NCBI GenBank assembly: GCA_031423755.1
Contig: JANPGC010000287.1
Coordinates: 1-22,880, forward strand
Source of the DNA: JANMEX01 sp031423755
GTDB taxonomy: Bacteria > Pseudomonadota > Alphaproteobacteria > Rhizobiales > Rhizobiaceae
Length of the DNA: 22,880 bases
Reading direction: 5' to 3'
Numbering within the stretch: the first letter of the stretch is position 1; each line of letters starts with the position of its first letter. The notes below the pieces were generated by a model that saw nothing but the letters and a program-made list of their open reading frames with translations, was not told the origin of the DNA and ran no database searches. The position numbers were made by a program, and so were the translations under genes. This document shows positions 7,918 through 15,685 of the stretch, piece after piece.

Positions 7918-9699
7918 ATGTACAAGGCCCCGGTCGAAGATATCGTCCATACAATCGTCAATGTCACGGGCATGGGCCCCGACATGGAGGGCGGCAAATT
8001 CGGCGATTTCTCGGCGGACCTTTTGCAGGCGATCCTTGAAGAGGCCGGAAGGCTTGCGGGCGACGAAATTGAGCCGGTGGCAGTGGCGGCTGAGAAGACT
8101 GGCGCGAAGTTTTCTAACGGCATGGTGACCATGCCGGACGGTTGGAAGGGCATCTGGCAAAGCTTTTGCAATGGTGGCTGGAATTCTGTTGCCGCGCCGG
8201 AAGCCTATGGCGGGCAGGGGCTGCCGCTGACGGCATCAATGGCAGCATTGGAAATTTGGAATAGCTGTTCGCTGGCATTCGGCCTCTGCCCGACGCTGAC
8301 GATGGGCGCGGTTGAGGCGCTCAATGCGCATGCCTCGGATGAGCTGAAAGAGCGCTATCTGCCGAAGATGATTTCCGGTGAATGGACCGGGACGATGAAT
8401 TTGACCGAGCCGCAGGCGGGCTCGGATTTGGGCGGAATGCGCACGCGCGCCGAGCGCAATGCGGATGGGTCATTCCGGATATTCGGGCAGAAGATTTTCA
8501 TCACCTTCGGCGAGCACGACCTGTCGGACAACATCATTCATCTGGTGCTGGCGCGCATTGCGGACGCGCCTGCCGGAACCAAGGGGATTTCGCTGTTCGT
8601 GGTGCCGAAGTTCCTGCTTGATGCCGAGGGCAACCCGGGCAAGCGCAACGACGCGTTCTGCGCTTCCATTGAACACAAGCTGGGCATTCACGCCTCTCCG
8701 ACCTGTGTCATGATTTTCGGCGACGGCAAGGCGGAAGGCGCGGAGCCGGGCGCGGTCGGCTGGCTGGTGGGCGAAGAGAACCGAGGGCTGAATGCAATGT
8801 TCACGATGATGAACAACGCGCGGCTGGCGGTTGGCATGCAGGGTGTGGCGATTGCCGAAGGAGCCACCCAAAAAGCAATTGCCTTTGCCAAGGACCGCCG
8901 TCAGGGCCGCGCTGTTGGCGCGAAGGGCCCGCAGATGAGCCCGATCATTGAGCATCCTGATGTGCAGCGTATGCTGATGGCGATGAAGGCGCAGACGCAG
9001 GCCGCGCGGGCGATTTCCTACGCCTGCGCGTACGCCATCGACAAAAGCCATGCCGAAGAGGGAGCCGACGCCGCGTTCTGGGCGGACCGCGCCAGTTTCT
9101 TGACGCCGCTCGCCAAGGCGTTTTCGACCGATGTCGGCATGGAGGTCGCCTCGCTTGGCGTGCAGGTGCATGGCGGCATGGGGTTTATTGAAGAGACTGG
9201 TGCGGCGCGGTTCATGCGCGATGCGCGCATTGCTCCGATCTATGAAGGCACCAACGGCATTCAGGCGATTGATCTGGTGATGCGCAAGCTGCCGCTCGGC
9301 GAGGGCGGGCATGCGGCTGGGTACATCAAGGAACTGCGCGGGATTGCGGACGAGCTTCGGAAGTCAAACCGGCCTGAGTTTGGCACAACTGCAGAGCGGC
9401 TCGACAGGGCGCTGGATGACGCGATTGCGGCGACGGACTTTTTGCAGATGAAGATCGCGCAAGGCGAGGCCAATCACGCGCTGGCTGGCGCCACCCCTTA
9501 TTTGCGGCTCATCTCGCTCGCCGCAGGCGGGGCCTATCTGGCCAAGGGCGCGCTGGCGGGCCATGACCCGGCACGGATGGCGCTGTGCCGCTTCTTTGCC
9601 GAGAACATGCTCGATGAGACAGGTCCGCTGAACGACAAGGTGATCACCGGCGCGGACAGTCTTCTGGATACGGCCGGTCTCGTGCTTGGCATGAATTGA
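7918..9699 (+). CDS. Acyl-CoA dehydrogenase, long form with C-terminal extension domain
   Basis: A 593-residue FAD enzyme introducing the 2,3-double bond into an acyl-CoA. The order is a short N-terminal acyl-CoA dehydrogenase leader domain (MYKAPVEDIVHTIVNVTGM), the N-terminal helical and middle beta domains with MNLTEPQAGSDLGGMRTRAE and FGQKIFITFGEHD, then the C-terminal helical domain with QVHGGMGFIEETGAARFMRD and IAPIYEGTNGIQAID. Glu443 is the expected catalytic base. A roughly 120-residue C-terminal domain follows, as in DmdC and the ~600-residue FadE-like enzymes. Automated names often say 3-methylmercaptopropionyl-CoA dehydrogenase, but substrate cannot be decided. GGAGG lies 9 bases before the start. 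A palindromic operator precedes it, and an enoyl-CoA hydratase gene follows after 14 bases. Confidence 0.93.
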   Translation: MYKAPVEDIVHTIVNVTGMGPDMEGGKFGDFSADLLQAILEEAGRLAGDEIEPVAVAAEKTGAKFSNGMVTMPDGWKGIWQSFCNGGWNSVAAPEAYGGQGLPLTASMAALEIWNSCSLAFGLCPTLTMGAVEALNAHASDELKERYLPKMISGEWTGTMNLTEPQAGSDLGGMRTRAERNADGSFRIFGQKIFITFGEHDLSDNIIHLVLARIADAPAGTKGISLFVVPKFLLDAEGNPGKRNDAFCASIEHKLGIHASPTCVMIFGDGKAEGAEPGAVGWLVGEENRGLNAMFTMMNNARLAVGMQGVAIAEGATQKAIAFAKDRRQGRAVGAKGPQMSPIIEHPDVQRMLMAMKAQTQAARAISYACAYAIDKSHAEEGADAAFWADRASFLTPLAKAFSTDVGMEVASLGVQVHGGMGFIEETGAARFMRDARIAPIYEGTNGIQAIDLVMRKLPLGEGGHAAGYIKELRGIADELRKSNRPEFGTTAERLDRALDDAIAATDFLQMKIAQGEANHALAGATPYLRLISLAAGGAYLAKGALAGHDPARMALCRFFAENMLDETGPLNDKVITGADSLLDTAGLVLGMN

Positions 9700-9713
9700 A
9701 GACAGGAAGCACG

Positions 9714-10466
9714 ATGAGCGAGCATATTGAGATCACCCGCGACGGCGCGGTCAGCGTCATCCGGATGAACCGTCCGGACAAGAAGAACGCCATCACACGC
9801 GCCATGTATGCGGCGATGTCTGAAACGCTGCTGGCAGGCGAAGCGGATGACAGCGTCCGCTGCCACGCCATTCTCGGCGTGCCGGGCGCATTCTCATCGG
9901 GCAATGATCTGCAGGACTTCCTGCAGGCGGCAATGGGCGGCACGGGCGAAACGCAGGAGGTGTTCGGATTTCTGCACGCGATTGCCGGTCTCAAAAAGCC
10001 GTTCATCAGCGGTGTGGACGGGCTCGCCATCGGCATTGGCACGACGATCAACCTGCATTGCGACCTGACGCTTGCGACGGCGCGCTCGCATTTCCGCACA
10101 CCGTTTGTGGATTTGGGACTGGTGCCGGAAGCCGGGTCGAGTCTGTTGCTTCCTGCCATCGCGGGTCATCAGCGCGCGTTTGCGATGCTGGTGCTGGGCG
10201 AGGGGTTCACCGCGCAACAGGCCAAGGATGCCGGGCTGATCTGGGACATTGTCGGCGAAGACGAGATCGACGCCAAGACAGTTGCGCTGGCTCAGCGTAT
10301 TGCGGCGCGTGCGCCAGAGGCGGTGAAGCTGTCGAAGGGGCTGATGAAAAGCCAGCCGGAAGCTGTGCTCGCACGTATCGATGAGGAAGCCGCGCTGTTC
10401 GGTCAGCGGTTGCGCTCGGACGAAGCGCGCGATGCGTTCATGGCCTTCATGTCGCGCAAGAAGTGA
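9714..10466 (+). CDS. Enoyl-CoA hydratase/isomerase (crotonase) family protein
   Basis: A 250-residue crotonase-fold enzyme, probably acting after the upstream dehydrogenase on the same acyl-CoA. The ATG at 9714 is chosen over an in-frame TTG at 9696 because AGGA lies 6 bases before it. Visible features are RPDKKNAITRAMYAAM (CoA binding), GAFSSGNDLQDF (first oxyanion-hole segment), GVDGLAIGIG (second) and LVPEAGSS with Glu129 at the site of the second catalytic glutamate. The position of the first catalytic glutamate of classical hydratases appears to be Thr111 (GIGTTINLHCDL). That pattern is closer to PaaG or enoyl-CoA isomerase-like members, so isomerase activity is as likely as hydration. 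Confidence 0.9.
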   Translation: MSEHIEITRDGAVSVIRMNRPDKKNAITRAMYAAMSETLLAGEADDSVRCHAILGVPGAFSSGNDLQDFLQAAMGGTGETQEVFGFLHAIAGLKKPFISGVDGLAIGIGTTINLHCDLTLATARSHFRTPFVDLGLVPEAGSSLLLPAIAGHQRAFAMLVLGEGFTAQQAKDAGLIWDIVGEDEIDAKTVALAQRIAARAPEAVKLSKGLMKSQPEAVLARIDEEAALFGQRLRSDEARDAFMAFMSRKK

Positions 10467-10509
10467 TATGTTTTCAGCGCTGAGGGTTCGCCTTTACGCG
10501 CAAAAAACC

Positions 10510-11124
10510 CTACGGATAGAGCCGCGTCTTCTTCCAACCGCCCTCGACCGCTTCAAACTTGATCCTGTCGTGCAGGCGGAAGGCTCCGTCTTTCCAGAAC
10601 TCGATTTCGACAGGTTTGATGCGGAAGCCTGACCATTGCTCTGGGCGGGGGATTTCGCCGATGGGATATTTGGCCGTCACTTCAGCGACGGCCTTTTCCA
10701 GTGCAAAACGGCTTTCGAGCGGGCGCGATTGTTTGGATGCCCAGGCGCCGATGCGGCTGAGGCGCGGGCGGGAGGCGTAATATTCGTCCGCTTCTTCTTC
10801 GGTCACGACTTCGACCAAACCACGGATGCGGATTTGGCGGCGCAGCGATTTCCAGTGGAACAGAAGGCCTGCCTTCATGGATGAGAGGATTTCGCGGCCC
10901 TTGGCGCTTTCAAAATTGGTGTAGAAAACGAAACCCCGCGTGTCGTGCCCCTTGAGCAGCACCATGCGCACATTCGGCAAGCCATCCGGATCAACAGTGG
11001 CAAGCGCCATGCCGTTCGGGTCGTTGGGTTCGGATTTCGTTGCCTCCGCAAGCCACTCCTCAAACAACGCATATGGCTCGTCGCTTTGCGTAAAGTCACC
11101 GTTCGTTAACCCAGTCTCGCTCAT
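10510..11124 (-). CDS. pdxH: Pyridoxamine 5'-phosphate oxidase PdxH
   Basis: An FMN enzyme converting pyridoxine or pyridoxamine 5'-phosphate to pyridoxal 5'-phosphate in the cytoplasm. The 204 residues match the family length. Motifs in order are NVRMVLLKGHDTRGFVFYTN, ESAKGREI, LLFHWKSLRRQIRIRG, ASRPRLSRIGAWASKQS, RPEQWSGFRI and the C-terminal EFWKDG with RLHDRIKF and TRLYP. The ATG at 11122-11124 is preceded by AAAGGAC and gives the usual N-terminus (MSETGLTNGDF); a longer in-frame start at 11178 has no ribosome binding site. It converges with the crotonase gene across 43 bases that include the palindrome TCAGCGCTGA (10474-10483). It is divergent from the lipoprotein gene. Confidence 0.96.
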   Translation of the reverse strand: MSETGLTNGDFTQSDEPYALFEEWLAEATKSEPNDPNGMALATVDPDGLPNVRMVLLKGHDTRGFVFYTNFESAKGREILSSMKAGLLFHWKSLRRQIRIRGLVEVVTEEEADEYYASRPRLSRIGAWASKQSRPLESRFALEKAVAEVTAKYPIGEIPRPEQWSGFRIKPVEIEFWKDGAFRLHDRIKFEAVEGGWKKTRLYP

Positions 11125-11177
11125 GATGTCCTTTCGCGGCGGCTGAAGCCTGTTGCCGTGTGGGGAGACATAGACCA

Positions 11178-11591
11178 TTGCGCCGATTTTTCCAGCGCCT
11201 GTTGACGGTTCTTATTGCAGGGATGCCGCTTTGCGCCTGCGGTTCGTCTGGCGGTCTGTCGAAGGTTGACGCTGATCCGGCGCTGGTCACCGGTTCGGTT
11301 GAGCAGTCGGATGTGGCTGATTCCACGCAGAATTCCGATGCCAATACGGTCCGCAACGCGGTTTCCGCCGCCAACCTCGACATGTCTGGCGGGGTGCCAC
11401 TCTTGTGGGCCAACCGCGATACGGGAAGCCGCGGCACGGTCAACCAGATTGACGAGACGGACAAGGACGGCATCGTCTGCCGCAAATTCGAGACCAGCCG
11501 CGAGAGTTTCGAGGGCGTGGCGCTCTATCAGGGCAACGCCTGCCAAGGTGCGGACGGGCAATGGTTCATGCAGGCCTTTGCGCCGCTGTAA
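11178..11591 (+). CDS. Lipoprotein with RT0821/Lpp0805-type surface antigen domain
   Basis: The chosen start is TTG at 11178 with GGGGAG ten bases upstream, giving MRRFFQRLLTVLIAGMPLCAC; an upstream in-frame GTG at 11160 has no clear ribosome binding site. The N-terminus is a short lipoprotein signal with the lipobox-like LCA-C, so the protein is probably lipid-anchored in the outer membrane or periplasmic face. The C-terminal half (VPLLWANRDTGSRGTV, then DGIVCRKFE, ALYQGNACQGADGQWFM) follows the W-x-N..TG..G.V / CR.F / AC..-DG.W pattern of the RT0821/Lpp0805-type surface proteins found across alphaproteobacteria. No enzymatic role is known. About 137 residues. It may share its promoter region with divergent pdxH; only 53 bases separate the two starts. 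Confidence 0.78.
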   Translation: MRRFFQRLLTVLIAGMPLCACGSSGGLSKVDADPALVTGSVEQSDVADSTQNSDANTVRNAVSAANLDMSGGVPLLWANRDTGSRGTVNQIDETDKDGIVCRKFETSRESFEGVALYQGNACQGADGQWFMQAFAPL

Positions 11592-11680
11592 GGTTTCAGG
11601 CCTTTAAAAGTCCCAGATAAAGCCGCATATAGGTTGCGAATCTGGTCCATGAGGACCTTCATCAATATCGAGGACAAGTG

Positions 11681-12562
11681 ATGCGCGATCCCTATCAGGT
11701 GCTCGGCGTCGCAAAAGGTGCGAGCGAAACCGAGATCAAGACGGCGTTCCGGCGGTTGGCCAAGAAGTATCATCCCGATGGCAATCCGGATGATCCCAAG
11801 GCCAAGGAGCGGTTTGCCGAGGCAAACCAGGCCTATGAAATCATCGGCGACAAGGTTCGCCGCAAACAGTTTGACGGCGGCGAAATTGACGGCGACGGCA
11901 AGCCGAAGTTTCAGGGCTTCCCCGGTGGCGGCGCTGGAGGCGATCCATTTGCCGGCTTCCGCAACGCCGGCGGCGGTGGACGTCCGGGCGGCTTTGAATT
12001 TCGTCAGCCGGGCGGATTCGGCGGCGCTGAGGACATTTTGAAGGAAATGTTTGGCGGCGGCTCGCGCGGGCGGCAACAGGCGCCGCAGCAGGATCTGGCG
12101 TTCGATCTGCCGGTGACGCTGGAAGAGGCGTTTGCCGCCGCAAGGGTGGACGCGCGGCTTCCTGACGGGCGCTTGCTTGGCGTCAGCCTGCCGAAAGGCG
12201 TCGAGGAGGGTCAGCAAATCCGTCTCAAGGGGCAGGGCTCCAACGGACGCGGCGATGCTATTGCGACGGTGCGGCTGCGCCAGCACCCGGACTTCCGGCT
12301 GGACGGCAAGGATCTGCATGTCGATCTGCCGGTGTCGCTCAAGGACGCCGTGCTCGGCACCAAAGCGCCGGTGCGCACGCTGAGCGGCAAAATCGCCATT
12401 GCTGTTCCCGCGTGGTCGTCGTCCGACAAGGTGCTGCGCCTTCGCGGCAAGGGAATGCTCAAGAAAGATGGCTCGCATGGCGATTTGCTCGTGCATGTGC
12501 GGATCATGCTGCCGGATGCGCCGGATGCGGCGCTGCAAGCGTTCATGAAATCGCAGCAATGA
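11681..12562 (+). CDS. DnaJ-family co-chaperone, CbpA-like (no zinc finger)
   Basis: A 293-residue J-domain protein that would stimulate a DnaK ATPase. The J domain is N-terminal (residues 2-65) with the catalytic HPD tripeptide at 31-33 (AKKYHPDGNPDD). A Gly/Phe-rich linker follows (about 85-140, many GGG and GF words), then DnaJ C-terminal substrate-binding domains (LAFDLPVTLEEAFAAA, VSLPKGVEEGQQIRLKGQG, HVDLPVSLKDAVLGT, LRLRGKGM). The CXXCXGXG zinc-finger repeats of true DnaJ are absent, placing it in the CbpA/type II group. ATG 11681 follows AGGA at a better distance than the GTG at 11678. It is on the same strand as the lipoprotein and fabI genes. Confidence 0.92.
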   Translation: MRDPYQVLGVAKGASETEIKTAFRRLAKKYHPDGNPDDPKAKERFAEANQAYEIIGDKVRRKQFDGGEIDGDGKPKFQGFPGGGAGGDPFAGFRNAGGGGRPGGFEFRQPGGFGGAEDILKEMFGGGSRGRQQAPQQDLAFDLPVTLEEAFAAARVDARLPDGRLLGVSLPKGVEEGQQIRLKGQGSNGRGDAIATVRLRQHPDFRLDGKDLHVDLPVSLKDAVLGTKAPVRTLSGKIAIAVPAWSSSDKVLRLRGKGMLKKDGSHGDLLVHVRIMLPDAPDAALQAFMKSQQ

Positions 12563-12635
12563 GACGATAGCGGGCGCATAAGCAGCCCATTGGCTTGAAG
12601 GCAGCGGCTTCGTGTGCGATAGGCGACGAAATTGC

Positions 12636-12663
12636 TTTCATCGCATCTTTTTCATCGCATCTT
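12636..12663 (+). repeat. Perfect 14-bp tandem duplication in the fabI leader
   Basis: TTTCATCGCATCTT occurs twice head to tail (12636-12649 and 12650-12663). The second copy abuts the GGAG ribosome binding site (12664-12667) of fabI. It could be a recent slippage duplication or could change mRNA structure around the translation start. Confidence 0.9.
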
Positions 12664-12675
12664 GGAGTACAGCGC

Positions 12676-13494
12676 ATGACCACCGCCAATGGATTGATGG
12701 CCGGAAAACGCGGCCTGATCATGGGTCTTGCCAACAACCGCTCCATCGCGTGGGGCATTGCCAAGTCGCTTGCCGATCAGGGGGCTGAAGTTGCGCTGAC
12801 CTACCAAGGCGATGCGCTGAAGAAGCGTGTCGAGCCGCTGGCGGCAGAGCTTGGCGGATATGTTGCTGGCCATTGCGACGTGTCAGACCAGTCGACCATT
12901 GATGCCGTATTCGCCAACCTCAAGGAAAAATGGGGCAAGATCGATTTTCTGGTTCATGCCATCGGCTATTCCAACAAGGATGAGCTGACAGGCCGCTATG
13001 TCGAGACCAGCCGCGACAATTTCCTGATGACGATGGACATTTCGGTCTATTCGTTCACTGCCGTCGCCAAGGCTGCTGAAGCGCTGATGACCGACGGCGG
13101 CTCGATGCTGACGCTGACTTACTATGGCGCGGAAAAAGTCATGCCGCACTACAATGTGATGGGTGTCGCCAAGGCCGCGCTTGAAGCATCCGTGCGCTAT
13201 CTCGCCGTTGATCTTGGCAAGCAGAACATCCGTGTCAACGCGATTTCCGCAGGTCCGATCAAGACTTTGGCGGCCTCCGGTATCGGCGACTTCCGATATA
13301 TTTTGAAATGGAACGAGTATAATTCGCCGCTCAAGCGCACGGTTACCATCGAGGAGGTGGGCGATTCGGCGTTGTATCTTCTGTCTGATCTTGGCCGCGC
13401 CGTGACGGGCGAGGTCATGCATGTGGACTCGGGCTACCATGTCGTCGGCATGAAGGCGGTCGATGCACCTGACATGTCCAAAGACAGCGATTGA
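12676..13494 (+). CDS. fabI: Enoyl-[acyl-carrier-protein] reductase FabI
   Basis: The NADH-dependent reductase completing each round of type II fatty acid synthesis; it is the target class of triclosan and isoniazid-like inhibitors. It has 272 residues. The Rossmann nucleotide-binding segment GLANNRSIAWGIAKSLADQG is near the N-terminus. The active-site set is Tyr149, Tyr159 and Lys166 in LTYYGAEKVMPHYNVMGVAK. The end is RAVTGEVMHVDSGYHVVGM. The ATG at 12676 has GGAG eight bases upstream and gives the standard N-terminus MTTANGLMAGKRGLIMG; the in-frame extension to 12595 is not protein-like. The 14-bp tandem duplication lies immediately before the ribosome binding site. The stop codon overlaps the TTG start of the phosphatase gene (TTGA). 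Confidence 0.96.
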   Translation: MTTANGLMAGKRGLIMGLANNRSIAWGIAKSLADQGAEVALTYQGDALKKRVEPLAAELGGYVAGHCDVSDQSTIDAVFANLKEKWGKIDFLVHAIGYSNKDELTGRYVETSRDNFLMTMDISVYSFTAVAKAAEALMTDGGSMLTLTYYGAEKVMPHYNVMGVAKAALEASVRYLAVDLGKQNIRVNAISAGPIKTLAASGIGDFRYILKWNEYNSPLKRTVTIEEVGDSALYLLSDLGRAVTGEVMHVDSGYHVVGMKAVDAPDMSKDSD

Positions 13495-14105
13495 GCGGCA
13501 AGAGCTTGGATTGGTCCAAACTGCCGCTGATCTGGTTTTGCCGCCATGGCGAAACCGCATGGAACGCCGAAGGGCGGGTTCAGGGTCAGTTTGACACCGA
13601 CCTGAACGAGACGGGCAAAGGCCAGGCCGACGCCAATGGACTGAAGCTCAAGGCGCTCATTCCGGACCCCTCAAGCTTTGATTTCATTGCCAGCCCGCTC
13701 AAGCGCACGCGCGAAACAATGGAGCGTATCCGGATCGGAATGGGCTTGCCGCGTGACGGCTATCTCTTGCATCACCGGCTGATGGAAGTCCATTTCGGTG
13801 ACTGGCAAGGCTTCACCTTGGCCGAAATCTCGATGGTGCATCCGGAGCTTCTCGAAGCGCGACACAGGAACAAATGGAATTTTGTCCCGCCAGGCGCTGA
13901 CGCCGAGAACTACGACATGCTGGCGCGCCGGTTTGCAGGTTGGCTCGAGACGGTGAGAGTGCCGACCGTGTGCGTGACACATGGCGGCGTGGTCCGCAGC
14001 CTGTTTCACCTTGTCGAAGGTCTGGACGGTGAAGTGGCGTCGCGCCTTGCCGTGCCGCAGGATCAGGTGTTGCGGTTGCAAAATGGTATATTGGACTGGT
14101 TTTAG
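13491..14105 (+). CDS. Histidine phosphatase (phosphoglycerate mutase-like) family protein
   Basis: A 204-residue member of the RHG histidine phosphatase superfamily. The catalytic loop is FCRHGETAWNAEGRVQGQ near the N-terminus, followed by DTDLNETGKGQA, the second Arg region SPLKRTRETMERI, the acid EVHFGDWQGFT, and the C-terminal His in VTHGGVVRSLF. It acts on a phosphomonoester through a phosphohistidine intermediate; the substrate is unknown. The start at TTG 13491 overlaps the fabI stop in TTGA, implying translational coupling. Another TTG at 13506 is possible because no strong ribosome binding site separates them. The pairing with fabI appears conserved in relatives from memory. Confidence 0.85.
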   Translation: MSGKSLDWSKLPLIWFCRHGETAWNAEGRVQGQFDTDLNETGKGQADANGLKLKALIPDPSSFDFIASPLKRTRETMERIRIGMGLPRDGYLLHHRLMEVHFGDWQGFTLAEISMVHPELLEARHRNKWNFVPPGADAENYDMLARRFAGWLETVRVPTVCVTHGGVVRSLFHLVEGLDGEVASRLAVPQDQVLRLQNGILDWF

Positions 14106-14489
14106 GGGCAGGTATTGTTACTTTAGGTGTCGCCAAGAATGAACGTACTAATGGCGTGATTGCCAGTTTCATGCTTGCAAAGTCATCTATTCCCACTTTA
14201 GTATGAATTTTTGACAGTAGATTTGTGTAAGTGAAAGATTACAACCAATCTTTGGTTGAGGTTCATGAAGGTTTTCTGAAGTATTTTTGACACAAGCTGG
14301 TTAGCCGACAAAAATACTGTGATGAATCAGATACATGGACCTGCAAATCTCGGATCACCCATACACAAAAAGCTTGATTGAATTGATTGTGACATATGCC
14401 ACTGCCACAGGAGTATCGGGGTGACGGGCTGTTCTCCAGCGGTCCGCATGCCTCTTGGACAAAAGAGACATCAAACGGAGTTATAAAAT
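14106..14489. other. 384-bp AT-rich leader and promoter region of the porin gene
   Basis: No protein is supported here on either strand. The region is visibly richer in A and T than its neighbours. It holds a perfect hairpin CAACCAA-TCT-TTGGTTG (14242-14258), an inverted repeat overlapping a sigma70-like promoter (described separately), and the porin ribosome binding site (GGAG, nine bases before ATG 14490). The distance from the proposed promoter to the start implies a 5' leader of roughly 165 bases. Confidence 0.6.
14280..14318 (+). promoter_or_regulatory. Sigma70-like promoter embedded in an inverted repeat, porin gene
   Basis: TTGACA (14287-14292) is a perfect -35 hexamer; 17 bases later comes AAAAAT (14310-14315), a 4-of-6 match to the -10 consensus. 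The same hexamers lie in an inverted repeat whose arms AGTATTTTTGAC (14280-14291) and GACAAAAATACT (14307-14318) are complementary at 11 of 12 positions. A dimeric regulator bound there would cover both promoter elements. Confidence 0.5.
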
Positions 14490-15494
14490 ATGAATATCAA
14501 GTGCCTACTCATCGGCTCCGCAGCGGCGCTCGTTGCCGTTTCCGGTGCCCGCGCCGCTGACGCCATCGTGGCCGAGCCGGAAGCCGTCGAATACGTCCGC
14601 GTTTGCGACGCATATGGTTCGGGCTTCTTCTACATTCCGGGCACCGAAACCTGCCTGAAGATTGGCGGCTATATCCGCTATGACATTGGCTTCGGCGAAC
14701 TCAAGGGGTTCAACGATGCATTCAAGAAGAGGGCGCGCCTTTCACTGCGGACCACAACCAAGGCCGACACCGATCTTGGGACGCTGACGACGTACACCGA
14801 AACCCGCTGGAATTTTGCGACTGACGGTGACGGTGACGAAGGATCAAACTCATCGTCGCTCAATTTCGCCTACATCGAACTCGGGGGCCTGCGCATTGGC
14901 AAAGACGAATCCTTTTTTTCGTCATGGACTGACTATGCCGGCTCTGTGATCGCGGACGACGAGATCTCTTACGGCCCGTTTGACACGACGCTCATCAGCT
15001 ACACGTTCACCGGCGGCAATGGCTTCTCGGCGGTCCTGTCGCTGGAAGACGACAACGCGACCGGCGAAGGCTATGTGCCGGACGTGGTTGCCGGCGCAAA
15101 GTATGCTGCGGGTGATTTTGCGATTTCGGGCGTCGCCGGATACGACGAATCGAGAGACGAGTTTGGCGGAAAAGTCCGTTTGGACGGCAAGTTCGGCAAG
15201 GTGTCGCTGTTTGTCATGGGTGGCTATGGCACTAACGACACGTTTTCAAAGAGCCGCTTCAAGCCTTGGGGCGGCAACTGGGCAATTTGGGGCGGCGCAT
15301 CGGTCAAGGCCTCCGACAAGGTTGGCCTCAACGTTCAACTGGCTTACGACGAAGCCAAGACTTTCGCTGCTGCCGCCAACGTTGTTTATGAAGTTGCGAA
15401 GGGTTTCAAAGTCACGACGGAAGTTGATTACACCGACAAGGGCGCCGCAAAGGGCGAGTTTGGCGGCACGATCCGGTTCCAGCGGTCATTTTAA
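14490..15494 (+). CDS. Outer membrane porin, Omp2/RopA (Porin_2) type
   Basis: A 334-residue beta-barrel porin. The signal peptide MNIKCLLIGSAAALVAVSG ends at ARA/AD. The mature N-terminus carries the family hallmark of a cysteine pair around an aromatic segment (VRVCDAYGSGFFYIPGTETC) followed by LKIGGYIRYD, the first strand. Alternating amphipathic strands fill the rest (for example GGYIRYDIGF, AYIELGGLRIGKDESFFSS, FSAVLSLED). The chain ends with an aromatic residue (TIRFQRSF), as expected for BAM-assembled barrels. It is expected to be an abundant trimeric channel for small solutes. The long leader and strong -35 element suit high, regulated expression. A GC hairpin follows 24 bases after the stop. 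Confidence 0.93.
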   Translation: MNIKCLLIGSAAALVAVSGARAADAIVAEPEAVEYVRVCDAYGSGFFYIPGTETCLKIGGYIRYDIGFGELKGFNDAFKKRARLSLRTTTKADTDLGTLTTYTETRWNFATDGDGDEGSNSSSLNFAYIELGGLRIGKDESFFSSWTDYAGSVIADDEISYGPFDTTLISYTFTGGNGFSAVLSLEDDNATGEGYVPDVVAGAKYAAGDFAISGVAGYDESRDEFGGKVRLDGKFGKVSLFVMGGYGTNDTFSKSRFKPWGGNWAIWGGASVKASDKVGLNVQLAYDEAKTFAAAANVVYEVAKGFKVTTEVDYTDKGAAKGEFGGTIRFQRSF

Positions 15495-15517
15495 GGGTTG
15501 CAATATTGGAGCAACGG

Positions 15518-15537
15518 AGGCGGCTGCAAGGCCGCCT
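15518..15537 (+). terminator. GC hairpin after the porin gene
   Basis: AGGCGGC (15518-15524) pairs with GCCGCCT (15531-15537) around a TGCAAG loop. Only a weak T-rich stretch follows (TCAGCTTTG), so it may act as a terminator or as a 3'-end stabiliser of an abundant porin mRNA. Confidence 0.55.
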
Positions 15538-15582
15538 TCAGCTTTGCTGATCCGCAATGGCATCACGCTTGGAGAGCCTTTT

Positions 15583-15614
15583 GGAACTCTGAAGCCTGTG
15601 GCTATTCAGAGTCC
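15583..15614 (+). terminator. Second stem-loop downstream of the porin gene
   Basis: GGAACTCTGAA (15583-15593) pairs with TTCAGAGTCC (15605-15614) with one bulged A. The loop has an inner GCC-TGT-GGC. TGATTTGTTAG follows. This is a candidate terminator or mRNA-protecting structure, 90 bases beyond the porin stop. Confidence 0.4.
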
Positions 15615-15685
15615 TGATTTGTTAGATATTCAGTTGATTTTTCCCGAACTGGTTGTGTATCCTTGGCAAGAAGCAGGGGAAACTC

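Noticed and set aside
11528..12559. 343-residue minus-strand frame opposite the DnaJ-like gene
   Set aside because: The plus strand carries the J domain with HPD and the G/F region; the long antisense frame reflects codon bias of a GC-rich gene.
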